In this document: piece after piece, positions 41,128 to 51,506 of the stretch | How the letters are laid out: each line of letters starts with the position of its first letter | Position numbering within the stretch: the first letter of the stretch is position 1 | From: Georgenia soli | Lineage (GTDB): Bacteria; Actinomycetota; Actinomycetes; Actinomycetales; Actinomycetaceae | Assembly: GCF_002563695.1 (NCBI RefSeq) | Contig: NZ_PDJI01000004.1 | Coordinates: forward strand, 3,844,001-3,908,000 | Length of the DNA stretch: 64,000 nucleotides | Reading direction: 5' to 3' | Made by a program: the position numbers and the translations under genes | The notes under the pieces: generated by a model | The model's database searches: none | Seen by the model: only the letters and a program-made list of their open reading frames with translations | What the model was told of the DNA's origin: nothing

Positions 41128-41771
41128 GCAGCGGCTTCACGATCGTCGTCCCGCCCGGCTGGGCGCGGATCCCGGTCGGCAAGGGGTCGCGCGAGGCTGT
41201 CACCGCGGTCCTGGACCGCACGTTCGCGGGGGTGCAGGACCCGCGGGCGGCGGGTCTGCGCCGGCAGCTGCACACCGCGCTCACGCGCCAGATCCGCGCT
41301 GCCGCGGCGCGCGGCGGCGTGGAGCTGTACCTGCCGGTCGAACGGGTGCACGGCGTCACGGTGCCCGCGTCCGTCGTCGTCAGCATGCCCCGCCTCGACC
41401 CGGGAGAAGATCCCGGTGAGGTGCTCCTGGCCGTGGTCGCCCGCCGCCCGGGCGCCGAGGTTGTCGAGATCGGCGGTGCACCTGCGGTGCGGACCTTGGA
41501 CCAGCAGGACGCCACAGGCACCGCCGGGGTGGGGGAGGACGGTGCCCCGGCGCGCCGGCAGCTCACCTTCTTCATCGCGGAGGAGGGGCCGGGTGCCAGG
41601 TACGCCGTCGTGACGGCCAGCATCCTCGAGGGCCCCGGGAGCGGAGGTTCCGCCGTGGCGGACGCGATCACGGAGCTCGTCGACGCGATGCTCACCACCT
41701 TCCGGTGGCTCGGGCCTACGCGGGCGGCGGAGCGGAGCGAGCCTGCGACGGTGAGGGAGGAGGCCTCGTGA
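41124..41771 (+). CDS. Unknown soluble protein, possibly Mog1/PsbP-like (215 aa)
   Basis: A soluble alpha/beta protein beginning SSGFTIVVPPGWARIPVGKG. The opening P-x-GW-x-x-I-P, later long beta strands (HGVTVPASVVVSMPRL; RRQLTFFIAEEGPGARYAVVTAS) and a final amphipathic helix (ADAITELVDAMLTTFRWL) look like the Mog1/PsbP-type fold used by LpqN and by DUF1795 chaperones. No signal peptide is present. It lies in a run of 4-base overlaps directly after the effector and membrane-protein genes, so an accessory or chaperone role is plausible but unproven. Confidence 0.65.
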   Translation: MSSGFTIVVPPGWARIPVGKGSREAVTAVLDRTFAGVQDPRAAGLRRQLHTALTRQIRAAAARGGVELYLPVERVHGVTVPASVVVSMPRLDPGEDPGEVLLAVVARRPGAEVVEIGGAPAVRTLDQQDATGTAGVGEDGAPARRQLTFFIAEEGPGARYAVVTASILEGPGSGGSAVADAITELVDAMLTTFRWLGPTRAAERSEPATVREEAS

Positions 41772-42343
41772 TGCCGTCGCTGGTGGCGAGCCCGGACCCG
41801 GCGGTGTGGGTCCACGTCCCGGCCACCTATCCCGACCGACGCGGTGACGACCCCGGGGCGTGGGCGCGGTCCGTCGCGGTGGACTACGGGCCGCCGGACG
41901 ACTCCTCCCGTGAGGTCTTCGAACGACTCATGGCGGATCTCGCCGAGGGCGAGACAGGTCACGACGGCGCCGTCTACCTCTACCTGCCGAACGACCTCGG
42001 CCGCATGGCCAAGGTCCGGCTGCTGACCGGGCCGACGGCGGGCCTCGCGGACCTGGAGGCGCCCGCCTCGCCGCTCGCGCCGGCGGCCGACGTCCTCGAG
42101 TCGGCGTATCTCGGTCCCGTGACGCGAACGCTCTCCGCGGGCCTGGCGCACCCGAGCTCCGACGACCTGCTCGTGACGGTCACGTACCGCTGGGACCTCG
42201 AGGGCGGGACCAGCGTCCTGCTCACCCTCTCCACGCTCGACCCGGGCCAGGCCGTGGGCATGCTCGAGGAGCTGGACGAGTTCGCCGACAACCTCTGGCT
42301 CGAGGACTCGTCCGGCGGCCACGACGCGACAGGAGGGCCATGA
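41768..42343 (+). CDS. Unknown soluble protein, similar layout to previous gene (191 aa)
   Basis: No family recognised. It begins at GTG 41768 (overlap GTGA with the previous gene) or ATG 41771. The pattern is again strand-rich with a closing amphipathic helix (GQAVGMLEELDEFADNLWL), and it contains AVWVHVPATYP near the start and VTYRWDLEGGTSVLLTLSTLD near the end. It may share the fold proposed for the preceding protein. It is coupled by overlap to the next gene. Confidence 0.65.
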   Translation: MMPSLVASPDPAVWVHVPATYPDRRGDDPGAWARSVAVDYGPPDDSSREVFERLMADLAEGETGHDGAVYLYLPNDLGRMAKVRLLTGPTAGLADLEAPASPLAPAADVLESAYLGPVTRTLSAGLAHPSSDDLLVTVTYRWDLEGGTSVLLTLSTLDPGQAVGMLEELDEFADNLWLEDSSGGHDATGGP

Positions 42344-42648
42344 CCCGCGACGACCCAGCAGTTCCGCAGCAGCGTCCGTACCGCGAGGTGGCGGCACTGG
42401 CACGCTCCGGCCGCGGCGACGAGCTGACGGAGCAGGAACGCGACATGGCCGGCGTCGGAGCCGGAGGGGCCGCGATCGCCGCGCTGCTCCTCGGGATCTT
42501 CGGGCTGGGCCCGATCGGTCTCGTCCCGGCGGTCCGCGCCGTACGCCGCGGCGGGACGGCCTCCTGGATCGGGTGGCTCGGCCTGCTCCTGTGCGCGACC
42601 AGCACCGCGATCATCGTCGGTGCTCTTGCCTTCGCCGCGCTCACCTAG
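42340..42648 (+). CDS. Small DUF4190-like membrane protein (102 aa)
   Basis: A two-helix membrane protein: hydrophobic residues about 40-62 (GVGAGGAAIAALLLGIFGLG) and 75-100 (SWIGWLGLLLCATSTAIIVG), linked by RAVRRGG. The layout is like DUF4190 proteins. The N-terminal 38 residues are polar. The ATG overlaps the previous stop (ATGA). It is the last gene of the operon that starts at 38847; the next gene has its own promoter region. Confidence 0.68.
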   Translation: MTRDDPAVPQQRPYREVAALARSGRGDELTEQERDMAGVGAGGAAIAALLLGIFGLGPIGLVPAVRAVRRGGTASWIGWLGLLLCATSTAIIVGALAFAALT

Positions 42649-42703
42649 CGTCCGCTGCCGCAGGGTCGTCAAGTCGTCGAGCCCCGAGAAGGTGCGACGG
42701 CAT

Positions 42704-42748
42704 GGGGAGATGTCCCCGCCGACGACGGCCCGGAGGGGAGTTGTCCCC
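42704..42748. promoter_or_regulatory. Two operator copies upstream of the WXG100 gene
   Basis: GGGGAGATGTCCCC (42704-42717) and GGGGAGTTGTCCCC (42735-42748) start 31 bp apart in the 205-bp gap before the WXG100 gene. They are variants of the palindrome at 23240-23303 and 38755-38768. Confidence 0.75.
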
Positions 42749-42783
42749 ATGGTCGGTGGGCGACAGGGGGCATTTCGGACCGG

Positions 42784-42789
42784 TAGGAA
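42784..42789 (+). promoter_or_regulatory. -10-like hexamer TAGGAA of the WXG100 gene
   Basis: TAGGAA(T) lies 35 bp after the second operator copy and about 64 bp before the ATG at 42854. No matching -35 is seen. Confidence 0.5.
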
Positions 42790-42853
42790 TGGTCCCAGCG
42801 GATCTCGCCGGCAGGCGGCGGGTCCTCGATCCCACGAGGGGGAGTGACGCCAG

Positions 42854-43144
42854 ATGTCGAACATCAACGTCTCCTACGACGAGATGCAGCGTGAGGCCAA
42901 CAACCTGGTCACCGCCAAGGACCAGATCGTCGCGGACCTGAACCGGTTGCAGGCGCAGATCCAGGGGCTGGTGGAGTCCGGGTTCGTCACGGACCAGGCC
43001 TCGGTGCGGTTCAACGAGTCCTACCAGCAGTTCACCACGGGTGCGCAGTCGACGATCGAGGGGCTGCAGGACCTCTCGCAGTACCTCGTCAACGCGGCCC
43101 AGGCGCTGGCCGACACCGACTCCCAGCTCGCCGCCGGCATCTGA
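42854..43144 (+). CDS. WXG100 family protein lacking the W-x-G tryptophan (96 aa)
   Basis: A 96-residue helical hairpin of typical WXG100 length: SYDEMQREANNLVTAKDQIV, turn, then FNESYQQFTTGAQSTIEGL. At the turn the sequence is VESGFVTDQAS: the small-residue and aromatic pattern is kept (SGF), but the Trp is absent. No C-terminal Y-x-x-x-D/E export signal is seen. Such proteins are secreted dimers in type VII systems. It has its own operator-linked promoter upstream and two strong hairpins downstream, a layout expected for a gene expressed above its neighbours. Confidence 0.85.
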   Translation: MSNINVSYDEMQREANNLVTAKDQIVADLNRLQAQIQGLVESGFVTDQASVRFNESYQQFTTGAQSTIEGLQDLSQYLVNAAQALADTDSQLAAGI

Positions 43145-43149
43145 CCGAC

Positions 43150-43201
43150 CGGCCGGGACCGCCCGGCCGCACGCGGGCACGGACGCACCGTCCGTGCCCG
43201 C
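43150..43201 (+). terminator. Two tandem perfect hairpins after the WXG100 gene
   Basis: Hairpin 1: CGGCCGGG (43150-43157) pairs with CCCGGCCG (43162-43169), loop 4. Hairpin 2: a perfect 13-bp stem (43173-43185 with 43189-43201), loop CAC. There is no T tract. They may act as a partial terminator or protect the WXG100 mRNA 3' end while letting some transcription into the next gene. Confidence 0.65.
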
Positions 43202-43259
43202 AGCCGTTCCCGGGCCGCAGGCGGTCGCGGAGCGAAGGACATGGAGAAGGAGAGGGCCG

Positions 43260-45221
43260 GTGCCTTTCGTCCCGCAGGCCGCGCGCACCTACCTCTCGAC
43301 TGCGCAGGTCGCCGACCCCCTGTCCCCGAACGACACCATCGCCCCGCTGCGGCGCGAGGCGCTCGACGTCCTCGGGCGGGCCTACGGCTCCCGTGCCCGC
43401 CTCGGTGCCGGCGCTCTCGCGTGGGCGCTCGGGCTGGTCGCCTCCGCCCTCACCGCCGCCGCTGCGGGACGCTGGCCGACGGCGGACGGCACGAGTGCGT
43501 GGTTCGCCGGCGCGGCCCTGCTGGCGGGTCTGTGCGCCGCCGGGCTCGGCGTCGCCGTGGTGCACTCCGGCAGCGTCCTGTCCCGAGCGGTCGCCGCCTG
43601 GCTCGCGACGCCGAGCCGCAGCGCCCGCACCCGCGACGCCGCCCGGCCCCATCGCGCGATCGCCACGCGGGCGGCGCTGGGCATCCTCGCCGCCGTCGCG
43701 GTGCTCGGCCTGGCCGGTCTGCTCGTGCGGGAGCTCCTCGACGGGACGGCGGCCGGTGCGGCCCACGCCTCCCTCGCTCCCGCCGCAGCGTTCGATGCAG
43801 GGCCCGCGTCCACCGGGGACCTGCGCATCGTCGTCGGGCTGGCGGCCGCCGCACTCGTGACCGCGACGGCGGCGGTGAGTCTCCTCTCGGGCGCCAACCG
43901 GATCCACGCGGCGGCCTGGCAGCCCGCGCCGGCACCGCCGCGCCCGCGGGCCAACGGGGACGGTCCGGCCGGAACGCGGCACACTGTGGTCATGCTCCTC
44001 GTCCCCGCGCCGGCCAGGAACTTCCTCGACCCGGCCGACTACCGGCGGGACTGGACCACCTACGGCTCGATGATGATCCGCCGCCAGGTGGCCATGCGGA
44101 CGTTGCTGCCCGCCTTCACCGACCTGGGCCGCCTCGGGCTCGGGACGCTCGCGTGGGTGGCTTCCCTCGTCGGTGCGACGCTGTTGCGGGCAGGAGCCGG
44201 CGGCGCGGTGGCCCTGGGGCTCACCGGGAGCGCGGCCGCCGTCGCCGGCACGGTGCTGGTGGTGCTCGGCGTCGCTCTCGGAGTCGTCGTCGTCCTCGCA
44301 GGTTCCCGGCTCGCCCGCGGTCTGGCGCTGTGGGCGCTGATGCCGCTCCTGGTTCACGGGGACGGGTCCAGGCGTGCAGCCGGGTCCGCGGCGGGAACGT
44401 CCGTCAGACGTTCCGACGACCCCGCGGGGAGCCTTGCACCGCGCCTGCTCGCCGCGGTGGTCGTCGCCGCCGCCGGCGTGGTCTGGGCCGTCGACGTCGT
44501 GCGGGACGGACTCGTGGTCCTCGCGCCCTACTCGACAGCGGGCGACCTCGGTGTCCTCCTCGCGTCCGTCCTGGGTGCGGCGATCTCGTGGACGACGGCG
44601 GCCGCGACCTTCAGCGGCTGGCGCCGTGTGCGAGCCGCCCTCGCCGGACGCCTGGGGACGTCGCAGGAGGCGGCGGCGCTGCGTGAGGTGCACGGCGCGG
44701 CGCCCCGGGGGGTCGACGGTGCCCACCGGGCCTCGTCCGGCGTGGCCGGGCCCGGGGCGGCCTCGGGCGCGGCGCCCGTCGCAGCGCCGCCCGGGTGGGC
44801 GGTCGCGCCCGTGGCGGCCGAGCCCACGCCCCACCGCTCCAAGCCCACGCCCCACCGTTCCGAGGTGGCGCAGGTGCGCGTCGGCGGCCGCCTCCTCGAC
44901 CCGGGCACGACCCTTCTCGGCCGTGCCCCGGCGGCACGCCCGGGCGAGCGCGTCGACCGCGCGCTCGCCGTCGAGGACCCGACGATGTCCAAGACCCACC
45001 TTGCGGTGCGGGTGACCCCGGCCGGCGTCTGGGTGACCGACCGGGCGTCCACGAACGGCACCACCGTGGTCACCGACGGCGGCGAGCAACGGCTCGAGGC
45101 CTGGCGGGAGACGAAGGTGCCGCCCGGCGCCCTCGTCCGCGCCGGTGCCACGGTCCTCGCCGTCGCCGGGGGTGAGAGCAGCCAGGACGTCGAGAGCACC
45201 GTGCTGCGCGACCACCGCTGA
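43260..45221 (+). CDS. Multi-pass membrane protein with C-terminal FHA domain (653 aa)
   Basis: About ten hydrophobic segments fill residues 40-465, including a partly repeated arrangement of paired helices (LGAGALAWALGLVASAL near 45 and LGLGTLAWVASLVGATLL near 295). After a linker (about 480-535) comes an FHA domain: TTLLGRAPAARPGERVDRA, MSKTHLAVRV and STNGTTVV. GTG 43260 is chosen for its strong Shine-Dalgarno GGAGAAGGAGAGG; an ATG at 43241 is in another frame. It is the last gene of the block and may be a membrane component recruited by the kinase through its FHA domain. No similarity to EccB, EccD or EccE is evident. Confidence 0.85.
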   Translation: MPFVPQAARTYLSTAQVADPLSPNDTIAPLRREALDVLGRAYGSRARLGAGALAWALGLVASALTAAAAGRWPTADGTSAWFAGAALLAGLCAAGLGVAVVHSGSVLSRAVAAWLATPSRSARTRDAARPHRAIATRAALGILAAVAVLGLAGLLVRELLDGTAAGAAHASLAPAAAFDAGPASTGDLRIVVGLAAAALVTATAAVSLLSGANRIHAAAWQPAPAPPRPRANGDGPAGTRHTVVMLLVPAPARNFLDPADYRRDWTTYGSMMIRRQVAMRTLLPAFTDLGRLGLGTLAWVASLVGATLLRAGAGGAVALGLTGSAAAVAGTVLVVLGVALGVVVVLAGSRLARGLALWALMPLLVHGDGSRRAAGSAAGTSVRRSDDPAGSLAPRLLAAVVVAAAGVVWAVDVVRDGLVVLAPYSTAGDLGVLLASVLGAAISWTTAAATFSGWRRVRAALAGRLGTSQEAAALREVHGAAPRGVDGAHRASSGVAGPGAASGAAPVAAPPGWAVAPVAAEPTPHRSKPTPHRSEVAQVRVGGRLLDPGTTLLGRAPAARPGERVDRALAVEDPTMSKTHLAVRVTPAGVWVTDRASTNGTTVVTDGGEQRLEAWRETKVPPGALVRAGATVLAVAGGESSQDVESTVLRDHR

Positions 45222-45266
45222 GGGCAGCGCCGTCGCCCCGCATCCTGAGACGCCGCCCGGCGGAAA

Positions 45267-47187
<1,921 letters not shown>

Positions 47188-47197
47188 GGTCGGCGGC

Positions 47198-47776
47198 GTG
47201 GGCGCGGAGGTCACCTGGCGCATGGACCTGCCCGAGGGCTGGTTCGTGTGGGAGCCCGGCCACCCGGACGTCCAGGCCCTCCGCGCCGCCGCCACCACCT
47301 CGAGACGGGCGGCGCTGTCGCTGACCCAGGGCGTCGGCGTGCTGGAGAAGGAGCTCGAGGGTCGCACGTCGACGGCGGTCCAGGCGGGCGTGCGGGTCAC
47401 CGACCCGCGCACCGGCCTCGTCTCCGGGAGCCTTCGGCTGTCGCACTGGCCCCGGCCCACCGAGGACGGCAAGGTGCTCAACGCCCGGCGCTATCTCGAC
47501 CAGGTCGAGAAGCTCGGGCCCGACCCCGGCCGCCTGTACCAGCACCGGGAGGTCTCGCTGGCCACGGTGCCCGCCGGCCAGCTGGTGCTGACCAACGAGA
47601 TCTGGCGGAAGAAGTGGGGGGTGCGCAGCCTGGCGCGCCTGTCCGCCACGGTCTTCCCCGGCGGCACGGAGAGCATCTTCGAGCTGGAGGTCACCTCCCG
47701 CTACGCCGAGCTGCAGCCCGCCCTCATGGCGGAGCTCAGCCTCATGGCCCACAGCCTCGAGGTGTCGCAGGGCTGA
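47198..47776 (+). CDS. Unknown soluble protein, Mog1/PsbP-like layout (192 aa)
   Basis: Starts at GTG 47198 (or ATG 47221), 10 bp after leuA. It opens WRMDLPEGWFVWEPGH, has long beta strands (AGVRVTDPRTGLVSGSLRL; SLARLSATVFPGGTESIFEL) and a closing helix (MAELSLMAHSLEV). The layout echoes the proteins at 41124-41771 and 41768-42343 of the export block, in particular the P-x-GW opening. No signal peptide. It overlaps the next gene by one base (TGATG), so the two are coupled. Function unknown. Confidence 0.65.
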   Translation: MGAEVTWRMDLPEGWFVWEPGHPDVQALRAAATTSRRAALSLTQGVGVLEKELEGRTSTAVQAGVRVTDPRTGLVSGSLRLSHWPRPTEDGKVLNARRYLDQVEKLGPDPGRLYQHREVSLATVPAGQLVLTNEIWRKKWGVRSLARLSATVFPGGTESIFELEVTSRYAELQPALMAELSLMAHSLEVSQG

Positions 47777-48930
47777 TGGCCAGGCCGAGGTACGTCCGCG
47801 ACTGGCGGCTGCCGCCAGGGTGGCGCGCGCAGCGGGACACCAGCGTCTTCGGCGACGGCGGCGCTCCGCTGTTCGACGACCCGTGGGACGTCCTCGACCC
47901 GCCGGGCGGCGAGGTCTCCGTCGCGGTGCTCGAGCCGGAGGCGCTCGCCCCCGCCCTCCCGCACGGCCGGCGGCCCGGGGAGCGGCGTCCGCCCACCCTG
48001 CTGCTGGAGCGGCGGGCGCTGACCCAGACGCCGGGCAAGGTCCGCAAGCTGCTGCGGACCGCGCCGCCGGTCGCCCCCGGCCTGCCGGTGCGGCCGGGTC
48101 ACCGCACCGTGACGAGCGGCCACGGGCAGGTGGCGATGCTCTCCACCCGGCCCTGGGACGCCGGGACCGGGCCCGACGTCCGCGTGGTCGCCGTCGTCGT
48201 CCCGAAGTGGTCCAGGGACGCCGTGGTGCTCACGCTCACCTGGGACGACGAGGCCGGGATGGCCGAGCTGGAACGGCTGGCGGAGCGGGTCGTCGAGGAG
48301 CTGCAGATCGTCACCGAGGAGGTCGCCGAGACTCCCCGGAAGCCCGCGAAGAGCTCGGCCCGGCGACGGCGGAGCGGTGCCCGGCCCCGGGTCGGCGCGG
48401 TGTACCCGCCGCCCGACTGGGTCGGCACCCGGCTGGGCGGACGCCCAGGGGATGCGGCGGCCTGGCTGACCCGGGCGGTCCGCAGACTCTTCGGCCCGCG
48501 GTCGTTCCGGCGGGCGACCCGGTTCACGTGGGTCGCGTTCGGGGTGACCGTCGGGGCCCTGATGCTCACCGAGGGGCGGCTCCTGCAGGTCGCGCTGCTC
48601 CCGGTGGTCGCCGCCGTCGTCCTGCTGCCCGTCCTGCTCGCGTGGCGGGCCTGGACCGTCGTCCACGGCCTGCTGACGGACGGACGGGGCTGGAGCGCCC
48701 CGCTGCCGGACAGCGACGAGCCGCGCGACCTCGTGCAGTACCTGCCCGTCGCGCTCCTGCTCGGTGCGATCGTCCTTGGGCCGACCGTCGGCACCGGGGC
48801 CGCGCCGTGGCACCTCGTGCTGGCGGCCTGGGTGGACGTCCTCGCCCACGCCGTGCTGCTCGTGCTCGAGTGCGGACGCGGCCCGGCGCTGCGCCTGCGG
48901 GCACGGTGGGACGCCCGGCAGCCTGGGTGA
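47776..48930 (+). CDS. Unknown protein: P-x-GW soluble head plus membrane tail (384 aa)
   Basis: The N-terminal 190 residues are soluble, opening RDWRLPPGWRAQRD and ending in a helix (LERLAERVVEELQIVTEEV), again like the Mog1/PsbP-like proteins. After a basic linker ([14 protein letters not shown]) there are about four hydrophobic segments (about residues 243-257, 262-284, 316-335, 340-362). The ATG overlaps the previous stop. No family is recognised; the pair may belong functionally with the export block although leuA lies between. Confidence 0.65.
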   Translation: MARPRYVRDWRLPPGWRAQRDTSVFGDGGAPLFDDPWDVLDPPGGEVSVAVLEPEALAPALPHGRRPGERRPPTLLLERRALTQTPGKVRKLLRTAPPVAPGLPVRPGHRTVTSGHGQVAMLSTRPWDAGTGPDVRVVAVVVPKWSRDAVVLTLTWDDEAGMAELERLAERVVEELQIVTEEVAETPRKPAKSSARRRRSGARPRVGAVYPPPDWVGTRLGGRPGDAAAWLTRAVRRLFGPRSFRRATRFTWVAFGVTVGALMLTEGRLLQVALLPVVAAVVLLPVLLAWRAWTVVHGLLTDGRGWSAPLPDSDEPRDLVQYLPVALLLGAIVLGPTVGTGAAPWHLVLAAWVDVLAHAVLLVLECGRGPALRLRARWDARQPG

Positions 48931-48991
48931 CCCGCCGACACGGCCGCCGGGCGCGCTGCGGCGGCCGGGGCCCCACGGCTGAGATGATGGG

Positions 48992-49726
48992 GTGGTGAAG
49001 CTCTACCGGGACGAGGCTGTGGTGCTGCGCACCCACAAGCTCGGTGAGGCCGACCGCATCATCACCCTGCTCACCCGCGCGCACGGCCAGGTCCGCGCCG
49101 TCGCCAAGGGGGTGCGGCGCACCTCCAGCAAGTTCGGTGCGCGCCTGGAGCCGTTCGGCGTGATCGACGTCCAGCTGCACCTGGGCCGCAACCTCGACAC
49201 GATCACCCAGGTCGAGACGATCGCACCGTACGGGCGCTCCCTCGCCGGCGACTACTCCCTGTACACGACCGCCACCGCGATGGCCGAGGCGGCCGGGCGG
49301 CTGACCGAGATCGAGCGCGAGCCGGCGCCGCAGCAGTACCTGCTCCTGGTGGGGGCCCTGCACGCCCTGGCGACGCGGCGCCACGCGCCCTCGCTGGTCC
49401 TCGACTCCTACCTGCTGCGCTCGCTCTCCGTCGCCGGCTGGGCGCCGAGCTGCTACGACTGCGCGCGTTGCGGCGCCGACGGCCCGCACCGGGCCTTCAA
49501 CGCCTCGATCGGCGGCGCGGTGTGCGACCGTTGCCGGCCGCCCGGCTCCGCCTCGCCGGCACCCGAGACCATGTCCCTGCTCGGGGCGCTGCTCTCGGGG
49601 GAGTGGCCCCAGGCCGACGCGTCCGACCCCCGGCACCGGAAGGAGGCCTCCGGCCTCGTGGCTTCTTACCTGCAGTGGCACCTCGAGCGGCAGCTCCGCT
49701 CCCTCCGTCTGGTGGAGCGCGCATGA
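48992..49726 (+). CDS. recO: DNA repair protein RecO
   Basis: A 244-residue RecO. The N-terminal OB fold reads [24 protein letters not shown] and [16 protein letters not shown]; the helical C-terminal part carries a four-cysteine zinc site (CYDCARCG and CDRC). RecO loads RecA with RecR and anneals single strands during RecF-pathway repair. Two GTG codons in a row, 48992 and 48995, could start it. It overlaps uppS by 4 bases; the recO-uppS pair is conserved in actinobacteria. Confidence 0.95.
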   Translation: MVKLYRDEAVVLRTHKLGEADRIITLLTRAHGQVRAVAKGVRRTSSKFGARLEPFGVIDVQLHLGRNLDTITQVETIAPYGRSLAGDYSLYTTATAMAEAAGRLTEIEREPAPQQYLLLVGALHALATRRHAPSLVLDSYLLRSLSVAGWAPSCYDCARCGADGPHRAFNASIGGAVCDRCRPPGSASPAPETMSLLGALLSGEWPQADASDPRHRKEASGLVASYLQWHLERQLRSLRLVERA

Positions 49727-50511
49727 CGACGAGGACGCCGGTCCCGCCCCCGCCGCACCCGTCCGGCGAGGTCGCCCCACGGATGGACCCGCGGTTCGTG
49801 CCCCGGCACGTCGCCGTCGTCATGGACGGCAACGGCCGGTGGGCCAACGCGCGTGGCCTGCCCCGTGTGGAGGGTCACCGGGCCGGCGAGGCGGCCCTGC
49901 TCGAGGTGGTCGCGGGCGCCATCGAGCTCGGGATCACGCACGTCTCGGCGTACGCGTTCTCCACCGAGAACTGGAAGCGCTCGCCCGAGGAGGTGCGCTT
50001 CCTCATGGGGTTCAACCGGGAGGTCCTGCACCGGCGCCGGGACCAGATGGACGCCTGGGGCGTCCGGGTGCGCTGGGCGGGGCGCCGGCCGCGGCTGTGG
50101 CGCTCCGTCATCTCCGAGCTCGAGCGCGCCGAGGAGCAGACCCGCGGCAACACCGTGTGCACGCTGACGATGTGCGTGAACTACGGCGGCCGGGCCGAGA
50201 TCGCCGACGCCGCCGCGGCCATCGCCCGCGAGGTCGCCGACGGCCGGCTGGACCCCTCCCGCATCACGGAGCGGACGGTCGCCCGCTACCTCGACGAGCC
50301 GGACCTGCCCGACGTCGACATGTTCCTGCGCACCGGCGGCGAGCAGCGCACGTCCAACTTCCTGCTCTGGCAGTCCGCGTACGCCGAGATGGTGTTCATC
50401 GACGACGCGTGGCCCGACGTCGACCGCCGCACCCTGTGGCGAGCGGTGGAGACCTACGCCCGCCGCGACCGCCGCTACGGCGGGGCGGTGGACCGCCCGG
50501 TGACCGCCTGA
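49723..50511 (+). CDS. uppS: Polyprenyl (undecaprenyl/decaprenyl) diphosphate synthase
   Basis: A 262-residue cis-prenyltransferase. The pyrophosphate-binding start [20 protein letters not shown] contains the catalytic Asp, followed by [23 protein letters not shown] and the C-terminal [19 protein letters not shown] and EMVFID. It makes the long-chain lipid carrier for peptidoglycan and wall polymers; chain length cannot be read from sequence. Overlaps recO by 4 bases. It converges with the leftward VTT gene. Confidence 0.95.
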   Translation: MTTRTPVPPPPHPSGEVAPRMDPRFVPRHVAVVMDGNGRWANARGLPRVEGHRAGEAALLEVVAGAIELGITHVSAYAFSTENWKRSPEEVRFLMGFNREVLHRRRDQMDAWGVRVRWAGRRPRLWRSVISELERAEEQTRGNTVCTLTMCVNYGGRAEIADAAAAIAREVADGRLDPSRITERTVARYLDEPDLPDVDMFLRTGGEQRTSNFLLWQSAYAEMVFIDDAWPDVDRRTLWRAVETYARRDRRYGGAVDRPVTA

Positions 50512-50535
50512 CGGGCGCCGCCGTCGTCACGCCCG
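50512..50535. terminator. Short inverted repeat between convergent uppS and VTT gene
   Basis: CGGGCG (50512-50517) and CGCCCG (50530-50535) can pair across 12 bases in the 28-bp gap. The stem is short; a two-way terminator is only a suggestion. Confidence 0.3.
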
Positions 50536-50539
50536 GCGC

Positions 50540-51100
50540 TCAGCCGGTCGGGCGGTCCTCGTCGTCGGGGTCCTCCACGCCGGCGGCGACCAGCACGACG
50601 CTCGCCGCGCGCCGCTCCTTGCGGCGGTGCATCGCGAAGGTGGCGACGAGGACGACGACGACGGCGACGAGGGCCCCGAGCGCGAGCGGGGAGCCCGCCG
50701 CCGCGGCGAGCGCCGCCTCCCACACGGCCCAGCCGATGGTGGAGTAGATCGCCGCCCACGCCAGCGCCCCGGGCACCTGGGCGACGGTGTACCGCGGCCA
50801 TGTGATGCGCAGCACCCCGGCGGCGACCTGGATCATCGACTGGAAGCCGACGGTGAGGTAGGACAGCGGCACGGCCGGCAGGCCCCACCGGCGGATGGTG
50901 GCGATGCCTCTGTCGGCGCCCCCGCCCTCGAGCCACGCGTGGACCCGTCGGCGCCAGCCGGCGGTCGGCCGGGTGCGGCGCAGGGTCTGCTCGGTGGCCA
51001 CCCGGCCGGCCCAGTACATGGCCTGACCGCGCACCGTGGCCCCGAGGTAGAGGAACACGAAGGTCAGCCAGAAGGGCCAGGACGCCAGGAAGTCAGGCAC
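50540..51100 (-). CDS. DedA/VTT-like membrane protein (186 aa)
   Basis: A polytopic membrane protein that fits the VTT (DedA) pattern: an entry helix (SWPFWLTFVFLYLGATVRGQ), a loop, then WGLPAVPLSYLTVGFQSMIQ with the family's conserved Arg/Pro-Gly arrangement, and TVAQVPGALAWAAIYSTIG with the Gly-x-x-x-W motif. A further helix and a basic tail follow. DedA proteins take part in lipid-carrier and phospholipid flipping. The GTG start overlaps the zur stop by 8 bases, so it is likely cotranscribed with zur, though a link to zinc is not evident. Confidence 0.72.
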   Translation of the reverse strand: MPDFLASWPFWLTFVFLYLGATVRGQAMYWAGRVATEQTLRRTRPTAGWRRRVHAWLEGGGADRGIATIRRWGLPAVPLSYLTVGFQSMIQVAAGVLRITWPRYTVAQVPGALAWAAIYSTIGWAVWEAALAAAAGSPLALGALVAVVVVLVATFAMHRRKERRAASVVLVAAGVEDPDDEDRPTG

Positions 51101-51503
51101 GGGTGCCCTCCGCGTACCGCTCGGTGGCGCAGACGGAGCAGGTGCCGAAGAGCTCGGCGGTGTGGTCGACGTCGACGAAGCCGTTGTCCTGGGCCACCTT
51201 GGCGGCCCACCGCTCGACCGTCTCGCCCTCGATCTCGACCGTGCGCCCGCACTCACGGCACACGAGGTGGTGGTGGTGGGTCTGCCGGGCGCAGCGGCGG
51301 TAGAGCGCCTCGCCGTCGCCGGTCCGCAGCACGTCGACCTGACCGGCCTCCGCGAGCGACTGGAGCGTCCGGTAGACGGTGGCCAGGCCGACCGTGCTGC
51401 CGCTGGAGCGGAGCATCTCGTGCAGCTGCTGGGCGCTGCGGAAGTCCTCGGTGCGGCCGAGGAGATCGCTGACGGCGGAGCGTTGCCTGGTCATGCGCAG
51501 CAT
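51093..51503 (-). CDS. zur: Fur-family zinc uptake regulator Zur
   Basis: A 136-residue Fur-family repressor. The winged helix is TRQRSAVSDLL ... STVGLATVYRTLQSLAEAG; the metal-sensing hinge is THHHHLVCRECG; the structural zinc site uses two CxxC pairs (CREC and CSVC). Its position directly after an ABC-type zinc uptake system, and the operator in front of that system, indicate zinc rather than iron sensing. ATG 51503 or the ATG at 51494 could be the start. In mycobacteria zur (furB) also lies between uppS and glyS. Confidence 0.92.
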   Translation of the reverse strand: MLRMTRQRSAVSDLLGRTEDFRSAQQLHEMLRSSGSTVGLATVYRTLQSLAEAGQVDVLRTGDGEALYRRCARQTHHHHLVCRECGRTVEIEGETVERWAAKVAQDNGFVDVDHTAELFGTCSVCATERYAEGTRA

Positions 51504-51506
51504 CGG

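Noticed and set aside
43241..43259. ATG upstream of the FHA membrane protein with GAGAAGG sequence
   Set aside because: It is in a different frame; the sequence around it serves as the Shine-Dalgarno site for GTG 43260.
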